54,503 bases of DNA from Desulfobacca_B sp046538075 (GTDB taxonomy: Bacteria > Desulfobacterota > Desulfobaccia > Desulfobaccales > Desulfobaccaceae): assembly GCA_046538075.1 (NCBI GenBank), contig JBKHJN010000018.1, positions 1-54,503 on the forward strand, in the 5' to 3' direction. The notes beneath the pieces were generated by a model that worked only from the letters and a program-made list of their open reading frames with translations, made no database searches and was not told where the DNA came from. The translations under genes and the position numbers were made by a program. Shown here piece after piece: positions 1-8,866 of the stretch; the first letter of the stretch is position 1, and every line of letters begins with the position of its first letter.

Positions 1-10
1 TAATAGTTTT

Positions 11-50
11 AGTTGATAGTTGTTAGAAAAACTGGCAACTGACAACTGCC
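11..50. repeat. Short intergenic repeat with GGCAACTGACAACTG core
   Basis: The leader of the first gene contains iterated AACTG/AGTTG words (ACTGGCAACTGACAACTG at 31-48). Related words recur at 29000-29031 (CAGTGGTCAGTGGCCAGT) in front of the Nudix gene. Such low-complexity units are commonly interspersed in bacterial intergenic DNA. No promoter or ribosome binding site stands out in the remaining bases before position 97. Confidence 0.4.
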
Positions 51-96
51 AAGTAGCTCAGCTACGCCTGGATCGAAGCCCTTGGGATAAAAACAG

Positions 97-1515
97 ATGC
101 CCCCTAAATATCATATTCCCATCAAACCGGTGCCGCCGCGCTTTTATCCGGTGGCCAAAAATATCCTGGTGGAATCGGACGAGAACTGTCTGCACTGCGC
201 CCGGTGCGTCAAAGAGCTCTGCCCTTATGACGCCTACAAGAAGCGGTATATTGATCCGATCAGCGGTTATGATACCATTAACAACCTCTGCAAGGATTGT
301 TACCGCTGCGTCCAGGGGTGCATTCAGGGCACCATCACCAAGGTCCCCAACCCGGAATATCGGGCCTTGGGGGATAGTCATTGGACCCCGGAAATTATCA
401 GCACTACCTGGTACCAGGCCGAAACCGGGCGTATTCCAGTTTCCGGCGCCGGCTATGGCGGCCCTTTTCAGGGTCCGGGATTTGACTCCATCTGGACTGA
501 TATGTCGGAAATCGTCCGGCCTACCCGGGATGGCATTCACGGGCGGGAGTATATCAGCACTGCCGTTTGTTTAGGGCGCAAACCATTGTTTCTGTCCCTG
601 GATGAGCAAGGGGAGCCGGTTATCCCACCTTTCCCGGCGCTGGAGCTGCCGCTGCCAATGCTGCTGTCGGAGCCGGGCTTGGCGGGCGATAGATCTTTGG
701 TGCGCCTGGCTATGATTAAAGCCGCGCAGGTTTTGGGGACCATGCTGATCCTCCCCCGGGATCATATTACCCCTGATTTCTTTACCTATCTGCCTTACCT
801 GGTACCCCAGTATGAGGCCGGGCAACTGGACCTGAACGACCCCTGTTTAGCTCAGGTAGGGGCGGTGGCATTGACCGATTATCCTGAAGTTACCATGGCG
901 GTTGAGCAGCTTAAAGAGCGCTTCCCCAAGGTGGTGGTAATGATCCAAATACCGGCCGATGACCAGGTGGCTTGCCGCTGTGAAACCCTGGCCAGTGCCG
1001 GCGTCGAAATTTTGCATATCTATGCTGATGATCACGCCCAGGGGCGGGGTAGGGCCCAAGACCAGCATCTCAAGGACCTGATCCGCCAGATGCATCTGCA
1101 TTTAGTAGAGCGGGCGCTGCGAGATGGGGTTACCCTGATCGCCAGCGGCGGCATTGCCCTGGCCGAACATGTGGCCAAGGCCATCATCTGCGGGGTAGAT
1201 GGGGTGGCCATTGACCTGCCCCTGTTGGTCGCCCTGGAATGTCGGCTCTGCCGCCGCTGTTTAGAGGGCCAATCCTGTCCGGTGGATTTGGACAATCTGG
1301 ACCCGGAGCGCGGAGCCCAACGGCTGATCAACCTGATGGGGGCCTGGAATAATCAATTACTCGAAGTCCTGGGAGCCATGGGCATCCGCGAGGTCCAAAG
1401 ATTGCGGGGGGAAATCGGCCGGGCCATGTTTTTCGAAGAGTTGGAGCAGGAGACCTTTGCCCCCCTGTTTAGCTTGACCACCGGGCCGGCCAGTGCCGAA
1501 CGGCGGGATTCCTGA
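97..1515 (+). CDS. Divergent ferredoxin/glutamate-synthase-like protein (paralogue of next gene)
   Basis: This 472-residue protein has two N-terminal four-cysteine clusters that look like [4Fe-4S] sites (C31, C34, C37, C42 and C65, C68, C71, C75). A glutamate-synthase-like barrel follows, ending in a cysteine cluster at C382, C385, C388 and C394, where glutamate synthases bind a 3Fe-4S centre. The barrel end (LIASGGIALAEHVAKAIICG) aligns with LIASGGLRTAFDVAKAIALG of the next gene. The stretches matching GAKPGLGG and GGTGAAPD in that gene are missing, so the FMN/2-oxoglutarate site looks degenerate. It probably works as an electron-transfer or structural subunit of the adjacent glutamate synthase; this role is inferred. 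No clear ribosome binding site precedes the ATG. Confidence 0.75.
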   Translation: MPPKYHIPIKPVPPRFYPVAKNILVESDENCLHCARCVKELCPYDAYKKRYIDPISGYDTINNLCKDCYRCVQGCIQGTITKVPNPEYRALGDSHWTPEIISTTWYQAETGRIPVSGAGYGGPFQGPGFDSIWTDMSEIVRPTRDGIHGREYISTAVCLGRKPLFLSLDEQGEPVIPPFPALELPLPMLLSEPGLAGDRSLVRLAMIKAAQVLGTMLILPRDHITPDFFTYLPYLVPQYEAGQLDLNDPCLAQVGAVALTDYPEVTMAVEQLKERFPKVVVMIQIPADDQVACRCETLASAGVEILHIYADDHAQGRGRAQDQHLKDLIRQMHLHLVERALRDGVTLIASGGIALAEHVAKAIICGVDGVAIDLPLLVALECRLCRRCLEGQSCPVDLDNLDPERGAQRLINLMGAWNNQLLEVLGAMGIREVQRLRGEIGRAMFFEELEQETFAPLFSLTTGPASAERRDS

Positions 1516-1589
1516 AACCTCAGGGAAAGAAATTTTTTTGGTTACCTACAAATTTTAAATTGAGAAAGCCCGGAATTGAGGAAAAAGAT

Positions 1590-3149
1590 ATGTCAGGGAC
1601 GGCCCCAGCTACCCCCTTAGAAACCGAAACTACCACAGAACAATATCCTGAAGTGGTACATACTCCGACCCGCTTCCGCCAGCCGTTGAGCAAGTACCGG
1701 GTGGTACGGGATAAACAGCGGTGTAGTGGGTGCGGCCGCTGTGTCGAAGTCTGCCCTTATGGGGTGCATAGCTGGGCCGGCTCCTACCTTAGGCAACCGC
1801 AGAGCTACCGCTGCATCGGGTTCAAGTGCCAGGAGCAGCCGTTTTATTGTGTGGCCCAGTGTCCGGAACAGGCGCTCTCCCTGGAGGTCGACCCCAACTA
1901 CGGCGCTTTGGGGGACCGGCGCTGGACCAATGACCTGTTGCTCAGCACCTGGTGGATGGCGGAATGGGGGACTCTGCCCCACGGAGAGCTGGAATATCGC
2001 ATCGGCGCCTCCGGCGGCGGCTTTGACAAACTCCGTTTCCTGTTTCCTACCCAGCCCCGGGATTTTAAACTGAGCCACGCTGACATCTCCTTGGGCCTGG
2101 AGCTCAACCGCCGATCCGATGGCCGTCCCCAGGTGCGGCTGTCGGTGCCGTTTTATGGCGGCGGTATGTCTTTTGGCTCAGTCAGTCTGAACACCATGCT
2201 GGCCCGGGCCGCTGCCGCGGCCCGCTGGAACACCCTGACCTGCACCGGCGAGGGCGGCTATCCCGAGGCTTTAAGCGCCTATGACAATTACGTTATCACC
2301 CAGGTGGCCACCGGGCTTTTCGGTGTCCGGGAGGAGACCATCAGGCGGGTCCGAGTGGTGGAATTCAAATATGCCCAGGGAGCCAAGCCCGGGTTAGGCG
2401 GCCATCTGCTGGGGGAGAAGGTGACTCCGGCAGTGGCCCGGATGCGGGAATCGGTCCCCGGCCATGCCCTGTTTTCACCTTTTCCTTTCCATAGCGTTTA
2501 TTCAGTGGAAGATCATAAGAAACACGTGGATTGGATCAAAGAAATCAATCCCCGCGCCTTGATCGCCGTCAAGGTCTCCACTCCCACCGATGTGGATATG
2601 GTGGCGGTGGGCAGCTATTATGCCGGGGCCCATATCATTCACCTGGACGGCAGTTATGGCGGCACTGGCGCGGCGCCGGATATCGCCAAGAAAAATATTG
2701 CCATGCCCATTGAATATGCCATCCCCAAGGTACATCAATTTCTGCGCAATGAAGGCATTCGGGATCGGATCACCTTGATTGCCTCGGGCGGCCTGCGCAC
2801 CGCCTTTGACGTGGCCAAGGCCATTGCCCTAGGCGCTGACGGGGTGGTAACCGGGACCTCGGAAATGGTAGCCCTGGACTGCGTCCGCTGCAACAGTTGC
2901 GAGGGCGGCCGCGGCTGTCCGCGGGGCATTGCCACCACCTATCCGGAGTTGTCCGAAACCTTGCCGGTGTCTTATGGGGCCAATCGGATCAGCAACATGT
3001 ATCATGCCTGGGTCTGGCAGTTGAAAGAAATTTTGCGTCGCTTGGGTCTGCAGTCGATCCGGGAATTGGTCGGCCGTACCGATTTTTTGGTGCATCTGGA
3101 TTATTATGACCTGCCGGTGGAGGACGATCTTCGCCGGGGATTGATTTAA
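1590..3149 (+). CDS. gltB: Glutamate synthase FMN/Fe-S subunit with N-terminal ferredoxin domain
   Basis: This is the synthase domain of a split glutamate synthase, which converts 2-oxoglutarate and glutamine-derived ammonia to glutamate using reduced carriers. Residues 45-55 form a CxxCxxCxxxC ferredoxin site. A second cluster (C75, C80, C87, C91) has atypical spacing. The FMN barrel carries PFYGGGMSFGS, GAKPGLGGHLLGEK, DGSYGGTGAAPD and LIASGGLRTAFDVAKA. C431, C434, C437 and C443 fit the 3Fe-4S site. I start at ATG 1590, preceded by a GAGG sequence, rather than TTG 1560; this gives 519 residues. The GATase gene follows after 9 bases, so the two are co-transcribed. No NADPH subunit (GltD) lies in the window, suggesting ferredoxin dependence or a partner upstream. 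Confidence 0.88.
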   Translation: MSGTAPATPLETETTTEQYPEVVHTPTRFRQPLSKYRVVRDKQRCSGCGRCVEVCPYGVHSWAGSYLRQPQSYRCIGFKCQEQPFYCVAQCPEQALSLEVDPNYGALGDRRWTNDLLLSTWWMAEWGTLPHGELEYRIGASGGGFDKLRFLFPTQPRDFKLSHADISLGLELNRRSDGRPQVRLSVPFYGGGMSFGSVSLNTMLARAAAAARWNTLTCTGEGGYPEALSAYDNYVITQVATGLFGVREETIRRVRVVEFKYAQGAKPGLGGHLLGEKVTPAVARMRESVPGHALFSPFPFHSVYSVEDHKKHVDWIKEINPRALIAVKVSTPTDVDMVAVGSYYAGAHIIHLDGSYGGTGAAPDIAKKNIAMPIEYAIPKVHQFLRNEGIRDRITLIASGGLRTAFDVAKAIALGADGVVTGTSEMVALDCVRCNSCEGGRGCPRGIATTYPELSETLPVSYGANRISNMYHAWVWQLKEILRRLGLQSIRELVGRTDFLVHLDYYDLPVEDDLRRGLI

Positions 3150-3158
3150 ATAACAGAG

Positions 3159-5795
3159 ATGAATTTAAGCATACCACTTTTTCAACCCGGTCTGAAATTA
3201 TTGGCCAGCCGCGGCGAACTCAAACCCTCCTATGCACCGGGCCAGGCTTTGCCGGTCGAGGCCGAAGGTGGTTGCGGAGTTACCGGCTTCGCGTCCAGCG
3301 TGCCGGTCTCGGGCCGCCATATTTTTTCACCCTCGATCCAGATGCACAACCGGGGCAACGGCAAGGGCGGGGGGATTGCCGCAGTGGGGCTGGACCCGGA
3401 GGCGCTGGGGGTGACCCCGGAGATCCTGGAGGAGAGTTACCTGCTCCAGATTGCCTATCTCGATCCTGAAGTCCGGCAGGCAGTGGAAGATCAATTTATC
3501 AAGCCGTCCCTGCGGGTGATCCACGCCCACGGACTGCCGACTATGAAGGATTGGCGGGACCTGCCGGGTTTGATGGTCCAACCACCCATGGTTTGGCGCT
3601 ATTTCGTCCGGGTTAAACCAGAGGTGCTGCAGCACTTTATCCAGCGGTACAAACTCTATGAGGTCCCCTGGCAGCAGGTGGAAGACGAATTTATTTCCCA
3701 GAACTGCTATAATCTGAACCAGGCATTTTATACTTCCCAGGGGGAGAAGAAAGCCTTTGTGCTGTCCCAGGGCCGCGACCTGATGATCCTCAAGATCGTC
3801 GGTTACGCAGAAGAGGCGGCTCTCTATTACCAGCTGCTGGATTTTAAGGCCCATATCTGGATTGCGCACCAGCGTTATCCGACGCGCGGCCGGGTCTGGC
3901 ATCCCGGTGGAGCCCATCCCTTCGCCGCCCTTAATCTGGCCCTGGTCCATAACGGCGATTTCGCCAATTATCTGGCCCTGACCGAATATCTCAGCCAGCG
4001 CCATTTTTACCCCCAATTTCTGACCGACACCGAGGTGGCGGCCATGCTCTTTGACCTCTGGCACCGGCTCTATGGCTATCCCCTGGAGTATGTCATCGAG
4101 GCCATGGCCCCGACCACGGAACGGGATTTCGACCTGCTGCCCGCCAAACGGCAACGGCTTTATCAGCTCCTGCAGGCTACTCACCTCCATGGCTCCCCGG
4201 ACGGCCCCTGGTTCTTTATCATTGCCCAAAACGATACCAAACGGCGGCGGTTGGAGCTGATCGGCATCACTGATACCTCGATGCTGCGGCCCCAGGTCTT
4301 TGCCCTGCAGGATGGCCAGGTACAGATCGGCCTGATCTGCTCTGAAAAACAGGCCATCGATGCTACCCTGACCAGTCTGGCGGCAGAGGACCGCCGTTTC
4401 TGTCCGGTTGCTGACCTCTACTGGAATGCCCGGGGCGGCAGCGCTACCGACGGCGGCGCCTATGTCTTTTCCCTGGAGGCCCAAAACGGCCGCCGGGTGC
4501 TGTCCTGCCATGACAAGTTCGGCCAGCCCAAGACCGTTCCCTGGTACCAGAAACCCTGGGAGGGCACCGTCCCGGAGATCAGTCCCAGCCGGTATTTAAA
4601 AAATGAAGAATTGGTAAAACCACTCTTGGAAGATGCCAGTGGTAGCCAGCTTTATCAATGGCTGCGAGTCCGCCTTCCCAACTGGCCCTATACCGGTTAC
4701 CTGGAGATCCTGGAGGCGGTGGAGCATCAGGCTCAGCACAGCGATGATGCCAAAGAGGCGGCGATTGCCGGCCTGTCCCTGATGCTGGACCGCTATTACG
4801 ATCCGGGTTACAAAAAACGGAGCCATCTGCTGCACCTCACCCAGCGCAGCCTGAATAAAATTTTTAAGAACAGCCCCTTAATCAGGGAATCCCATCCCAG
4901 CCGCTATCGCCGGGTGAATTGGCAGTCCCGCGGCCGGCTCACTTCTCCCCCGCAGCCCCAGGCCATTTTAGTGCTGGAGGCTGCCGAATTTCCCCCGGAG
5001 GGGGAGGATTGCGACGCCCGCTTCCTCTGCAAGGCTTATGAACAGGGCTGGCGGCATTTTATTACCTATGGCCATAAAGGGCAGCGCTTCCTGGGTTGCG
5101 GCTTGGGCCCTGGCAGCGATGGCGTACGTATTGATGTTTACGGTAGTTCGGGGGACTACTTGGGCTCCGGGATCGACGGGATGGCCATCTATGTCCACGG
5201 TCATGCCCAGGACCAGCTGGGGCAGATTATGAAACGGGGCCAGCTGGTGATTTATGGCAATGTCGGCCAGACCTTCATGTACGGGGCTAAGGGCGGGGAA
5301 GTCTATGTCCTGGGCAATGCCGCCGGCCGGCCCCTGATCAATGCGGTGGGCTGCCCCCGGGTAGTGATCAACGGCACTGCCCTGGACTTTCTGGCCGAAT
5401 CCTTTATGGCCGGAGAGCCGCTCCACGGCGGCGGCGGCTTTGTCATCGTCAACGGGCTGGAATATGATTCCCGGGGCCAGGTGCACATGCAGCACACCCC
5501 GTATCCGGGAGCCAATCTGTTTTCGCTGGCGTCGGGCGGTGCCATCTATATCCGCGATCCCTACCGCCAGGTAGTGCCGGAGCAACTGAACGGCGGGGAG
5601 ATCGTGCCCATAACTAAGGCCGACTGGAGCTTGATCCTCCCCTATCTGCAAGAAAACCAGCGCCTCTTCGACATTTCTATCGAACAGCACCTGCTAACCG
5701 TGGACGGCGTGGTCCGACCGCCGCGTGAGGTCTACCGCAAGATTCAACCGGTGCACATGACAGTCCTCACCGGTGCCGAAGAATCCTGGGATTAG
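3159..5795 (+). CDS. Glutamate synthase GATase domain fused to GXGXG domain
   Basis: This 878-residue protein supplies the two parts missing from the FMN subunit. The N-terminal class-II glutamine amidotransferase has the catalytic cysteine at C39 in GGCGVTGFA, the Arg-containing motif HQRYPTRG, and the oxyanion-hole motif HNGDF. Roughly residues 600-800 form the glycine-rich GXGXG helix seen at the C-terminus of GltB (GLGPGSDGVRIDVYGSSGDY and later GNVGQTF repeats). In many archaea and Thermotoga-like bacteria these are separate genes; here they are joined without the FMN domain between them. C39 must become N-terminal for activity, implying cleavage of a 38-residue propeptide (inferred). 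ATG 3159 lies 9 bases after the preceding stop. Confidence 0.88.
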   Translation: MNLSIPLFQPGLKLLASRGELKPSYAPGQALPVEAEGGCGVTGFASSVPVSGRHIFSPSIQMHNRGNGKGGGIAAVGLDPEALGVTPEILEESYLLQIAYLDPEVRQAVEDQFIKPSLRVIHAHGLPTMKDWRDLPGLMVQPPMVWRYFVRVKPEVLQHFIQRYKLYEVPWQQVEDEFISQNCYNLNQAFYTSQGEKKAFVLSQGRDLMILKIVGYAEEAALYYQLLDFKAHIWIAHQRYPTRGRVWHPGGAHPFAALNLALVHNGDFANYLALTEYLSQRHFYPQFLTDTEVAAMLFDLWHRLYGYPLEYVIEAMAPTTERDFDLLPAKRQRLYQLLQATHLHGSPDGPWFFIIAQNDTKRRRLELIGITDTSMLRPQVFALQDGQVQIGLICSEKQAIDATLTSLAAEDRRFCPVADLYWNARGGSATDGGAYVFSLEAQNGRRVLSCHDKFGQPKTVPWYQKPWEGTVPEISPSRYLKNEELVKPLLEDASGSQLYQWLRVRLPNWPYTGYLEILEAVEHQAQHSDDAKEAAIAGLSLMLDRYYDPGYKKRSHLLHLTQRSLNKIFKNSPLIRESHPSRYRRVNWQSRGRLTSPPQPQAILVLEAAEFPPEGEDCDARFLCKAYEQGWRHFITYGHKGQRFLGCGLGPGSDGVRIDVYGSSGDYLGSGIDGMAIYVHGHAQDQLGQIMKRGQLVIYGNVGQTFMYGAKGGEVYVLGNAAGRPLINAVGCPRVVINGTALDFLAESFMAGEPLHGGGGFVIVNGLEYDSRGQVHMQHTPYPGANLFSLASGGAIYIRDPYRQVVPEQLNGGEIVPITKADWSLILPYLQENQRLFDISIEQHLLTVDGVVRPPREVYRKIQPVHMTVLTGAEESWD

Positions 5796-5875
5796 CAAGA
5801 CTTCCGCTTCTATAACTCGAATCATTAGATATTACTCAGAGCGAAAAATTGATTAATGTTAAATCTTCATTAAAT

Positions 5876-5920
5876 TCCCTCGCCCTTGAGGGAGAGGGTT
5901 AGGGTGAGGGTGAGGGTGAA
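5876..5920. repeat. GGGAGAGGGTTAGGGTGAGGG interspersed repeat
   Basis: A CCCTCGCCC / GAGGGAGAGGG inverted repeat is followed by three AGGGTG iterations. It lies between the convergent ends of the glutamate synthase genes and livM. A close relative occurs at 54281-54318. It may help separate the convergent transcripts, but it has no U-tract for an intrinsic terminator. Confidence 0.55.
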
Positions 5921-5971
5921 AAGTTAAGCTGTTTCATGCTACCACCGGCAAATTAATCTGTTCAGATGCCT

Positions 5972-7027
5972 TCAGGCTAAGGGGCGGGTCAGGCGCTTCA
6001 GATAGTGCAGGCAGCCGTCCCAGGAGAACTCCCGGCGGCCCAGCAACCCCTGGCGGGCAAATATAATTACCAGCAGCAGGACAAAAGAGAAAATTACCAT
6101 GCGCATCCCGGGAATCCCGGGTAGTTCCAGACCCCAGAAACTGATCGGCTCTTCCACGGCCCGCAGGGCTTCGCCGCCGTAGGTAAACAGGATGGCGGCC
6201 AGCACCACGCCGGTGTTGCTCCCGAGGCCCCCGACGACAATAATGATCAGCAGATTAAAGGTTAGAAAAAAAGTAAAAAGAGTAGGGGAGATGGTGGTGA
6301 TCAGGTGGGCCAGTAGGCCGCCGGCCACCCCGAAGAAAAAGGCGCTGACCAGGAAGGCCAGCATGAGATGGCGGAAAGGATCGATGCCAATGGCCCGGGC
6401 CGCGGTCTCATCCTCCCGGATAGCCTGCATGGCCCGGCCATAGCCGGAATTAACCAGCCCGCTGATTACCACCAGGGCCAGCACCGCCACCCCCCAGGAC
6501 CACCACAGGTTGGTATAAGGATACAGCCCTTTGAGCCCCAAGGGTCCGTTGGTCAGACACTGCAGGTTATTGGCCAGGACCCGCACCACCTCCCCGAATC
6601 CCAGGGTTACAATGGCCAGATAATCGCCCCGCACCCGCAGGACCGGAAACCCGGTGAGAAAGGCGAAGATGGCGGCCATCAGCCCCCCGGCAAGCAACGA
6701 GACTAGGAAGGAAGTGGAAAACTGGCTCAAGGGCCAGGTCAGCGGGACGATGATAAAGGAAAGCTCTTTTTCTGCCGGGGTCAGGGTCAAGAGCGCCGAG
6801 GTATAAGCGCCGATGGTGACAAAGGCATTGGGGCCAAGATGCAGTTGGCCGCAGATGCCGTTGATCAGGTTATAACTTATGGCCAGGGTGATAAATATAG
6901 CGGCGTTATTCAATAGCCGGATCTGATATTCGCTGGCCCGCTGCTCAGCCCAGACCAATGCCCCAGCCAGCAGAGCCACTACCGCCAGGTTAAGGAGGGC
7001 ATGGCGCCAGCGCCGGGAATTGATCAC
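5972..7027 (-). CDS. livM: Branched-chain amino acid ABC permease LivM
   Basis: A hydrophobic 351-residue protein with about eight to ten membrane segments. It has the LivM hallmarks NLINGICGQLHLGPNAFVTI near the N-terminus, RVRGDYLAIVTLGFGEVVR in the middle and GGLGSNTG near the end. LivM pairs with LivH to form the inner-membrane channel of HAAT-type transporters for branched-chain or other hydrophobic amino acids. The start is a GTG directly after the livH TAA stop, with GGAG upstream in the livH end, so translation is probably coupled. Neither ATPases nor a binding protein are adjacent. An orphan livG-type ATPase at 29519 and the full set at 36792-41506 are possible partners. Confidence 0.9.
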   Translation of the reverse strand: MINSRRWRHALLNLAVVALLAGALVWAEQRASEYQIRLLNNAAIFITLAISYNLINGICGQLHLGPNAFVTIGAYTSALLTLTPAEKELSFIIVPLTWPLSQFSTSFLVSLLAGGLMAAIFAFLTGFPVLRVRGDYLAIVTLGFGEVVRVLANNLQCLTNGPLGLKGLYPYTNLWWSWGVAVLALVVISGLVNSGYGRAMQAIREDETAARAIGIDPFRHLMLAFLVSAFFFGVAGGLLAHLITTISPTLFTFFLTFNLLIIIVVGGLGSNTGVVLAAILFTYGGEALRAVEEPISFWGLELPGIPGMRMVIFSFVLLLVIIFARQGLLGRREFSWDGCLHYLKRLTRPLA

Positions 7028-7924
7028 TTAGAGTTTTTCCTCCATCAGCACCTCGCCCAACAGCCCGGTGGGGCGGAACAGCAGGACCAGAATGAGCAAT
7101 CCAAAGGCCAAGGCGTCGCGGTAGCCGGCCCAAGCCGGGAAAAAAGCAACTATCAAAATTTCCAATACTCCAAGCAGCAGCCCGCCCAGAACGGCTCCGG
7201 CCAGATTGCCAATACCCCCCAAGACCGCGGCAATAAAGGCTTTTAGTCCAGGCAAAATGCCCATATAAGGGTTGACCTGAGGATAGCGCAAGGCCCACAA
7301 CAGCCCCCCGGCCCCGGCCAGGACCGAGCCGATCAGGAAGGTCAGGGTTATCAGCCGATCGACGTTGATGCCCATCAACCGGGTAGTTTCCAGATCTCGG
7401 GCAATGGCCCGCATGGCAATCCCCACCCGGGTGCGATAGACTATCAGAAACAGCACTGCCAGCAGGACCATGGTTATAGCAGGAGTATAGAGACTGAGCC
7501 GGGGAATAAACAATCCCTTCAGGTTGACGGCTCCGGCCAGAAAAGCCGGGACCGGAAAAGCCCGGGGACGACCGCCGAGCAGCACCAGGGCCAGATTTTC
7601 CAGGAAAAAGGAGGCGGCAATAGCGGAGATCAACAAAGAAATACGGGGAGCGCATCGCAACGGACGATAAGCCCCTCTTTCCAGCAGCACTCCCATCAGT
7701 CCGGTAAGTACCAGGGCCAGCGGGAAGGCCAGCTCCCAAGGCAGGGAAAATATGCCGATGCCAAACAGCCCGGCATAGGCCGCCACCATCAACAGATCGC
7801 CATGGGCGAAGTTGATCAGGCGCAGAATGCCATAAACCATGGTATAGCCGATGGCAATCAGGGCATAGAGACTGCCCAGGGAAAGGCCATTGATCAGTTG
7901 TTGTAAAAAAGTACTTAGATCCAC
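7028..7924 (-). CDS. livH: Branched-chain amino acid ABC permease LivH
   Basis: This 298-residue membrane protein has the characteristic LivH N-terminus, with LIAIGYTMVYGILRLINFAH at about residues 22-41, and the AVLGGIGNLAGAVLGGLLLG motif near the C-terminus. It is the second channel subunit and is immediately followed by livM. It is clearly a paralogue of the livH at 39419-40330, which shares the GYTMVYGIL-LINFAHGD block. The two copies may serve different substrates or conditions. The upstream region (7925-8360) contains a G/C-rich repeat and no obvious consensus promoter. Confidence 0.9.
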   Translation of the reverse strand: MDLSTFLQQLINGLSLGSLYALIAIGYTMVYGILRLINFAHGDLLMVAAYAGLFGIGIFSLPWELAFPLALVLTGLMGVLLERGAYRPLRCAPRISLLISAIAASFFLENLALVLLGGRPRAFPVPAFLAGAVNLKGLFIPRLSLYTPAITMVLLAVLFLIVYRTRVGIAMRAIARDLETTRLMGINVDRLITLTFLIGSVLAGAGGLLWALRYPQVNPYMGILPGLKAFIAAVLGGIGNLAGAVLGGLLLGVLEILIVAFFPAWAGYRDALAFGLLILVLLFRPTGLLGEVLMEEKL

Positions 7925-7980
7925 TGAACCTTACAGAGACTAAGCCTTATATTACTCTGAGCATTTAGAAGGTTAATCTG

Positions 7981-8097
7981 AGGGGAGAGCCGGGGGACCA
8001 AAAGCCCTGCCCTTCCCTCAAGCTACCCTCCCATCCCCTTAAGGGGGGGTTGGGAGAGGGATTAGGGTTCAGCGACCCCTACCCCCTTCTCCCCAGG
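7981..8097. repeat. C-rich/G-rich palindromic intergenic repeat
   Basis: The core is CCATCCCCTTAAGGGGGGGT, flanked by GAGCCGGGGGACC and GGGAGAGGGATTAGGG. The CCCCTTAAGGGG centre and the flanks reappear at 54096-54170, where the unit lies inside a gene. It is a dispersed repeat family of this genome, probably REP- or MITE-like. No coding potential is apparent. Confidence 0.6.
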
Positions 8098-8360
8098 GCT
8101 GTTTTTTTATCACCCCAATTTGAGGCCGAGGGCCTAATACTCAAGGCCCTCTCAACATGGGATGGGATTGTTTTTCCAGACCCGGTTATCGATAAACCCT
8201 GCCGGCCTGAATAACCAGGATCGGATCAACAAAAAATGCTTTTGAGGCCGAATAATAAGTTTTGCAGTTTTTTTAGTAAGAACCTGAGTTGGGGAGCAGG
8301 CCAATTAGGGACATAAACCTGGACCTGATTGGAAAAAGGGCTGTCCATAAGCGGTTCCCG
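8098..8360. other. Gene-free stretch with one weak hairpin
   Basis: The only structure I see is a GAGGGCC / GGCCCTC inverted repeat (8128-8134 with 8145-8151, 10-base loop). It lies downstream of the 115-residue minus-strand gene and has no clear U-tract. The rest is A/T-richer non-coding DNA without a recognisable gene. Confidence 0.4.
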
Positions 8361-8708
8361 TCAGTCAGCACAGCTGGCTGCAAAGTGGTACAGCACACCG
8401 TAATCTAAGTCAGTTACGGTGAAAGTTATGGTCTGGCCAGCCATTTCTGGGTTGACCTCCTGGACCAGATGCGGGGTTCCGGCATTGCGCTCTTCTTCCG
8501 CAGTAGAACCAGCAAAGGAGGTAGTTTTATAGAACAGGGTACAGCTGGACAGCCCGGTCAAGGAACCACCGTCCACATCAGTGGTGGGCAAAGTTACATT
8601 GATCTTGGCAACCCGGCCCTCAAATACTGGTTCGGCTAAGGTAGGTGCGGCAGGAGGAAAATTCTCCATAGAAGCCTGGCCTTCATTAGACAACGGACTT
8701 TCGGACAT
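8361..8708 (-). CDS. Small fibronectin-III-like protein, unknown function
   Basis: The protein has 115 residues. The start is supported by an excellent AAGGAG 7 bases before the ATG. The N-terminal 35 residues are Pro/Glu/Ser-rich and look disordered. The remainder alternates beta-strand-like stretches (GRVAKINVTLP, TITFTVTDLD, GVLYHFAASCAD), and the ending Y-x-F-x-A-x-x-x-D is typical of a fibronectin type III G strand. Two cysteines (in SSCTLF and ASCAD) could form a disulfide. There is no signal peptide or membrane segment. It is monocistronic between a repeat and a divergent small gene. I do not recognise the family beyond this fold guess. Confidence 0.65.
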   Translation of the reverse strand: MSESPLSNEGQASMENFPPAAPTLAEPVFEGRVAKINVTLPTTDVDGGSLTGLSSCTLFYKTTSFAGSTAEEERNAGTPHLVQEVNPEMAGQTITFTVTDLDYGVLYHFAASCAD

Positions 8709-8866
8709 GGTCGATCTCCTTTCTTAGGATAATCTTGGCAATTTTTGTATTTACCAGGGTGCCATAATGTTCTGTCCCTGTCAACTTTTTGATAAATATC
8801 TGGTTGACGTCGCCGCTCAGGTTGAGTAGAAGAATATAATTATTTGAAATTTTTCAAGAGGTAAAA

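Noticed and set aside
3327..4511. Long 394-codon minus-strand ORF within the GATase gene
   Set aside because: It is a shadow of a strongly supported glutamate synthase subunit; the translation has no family motif.
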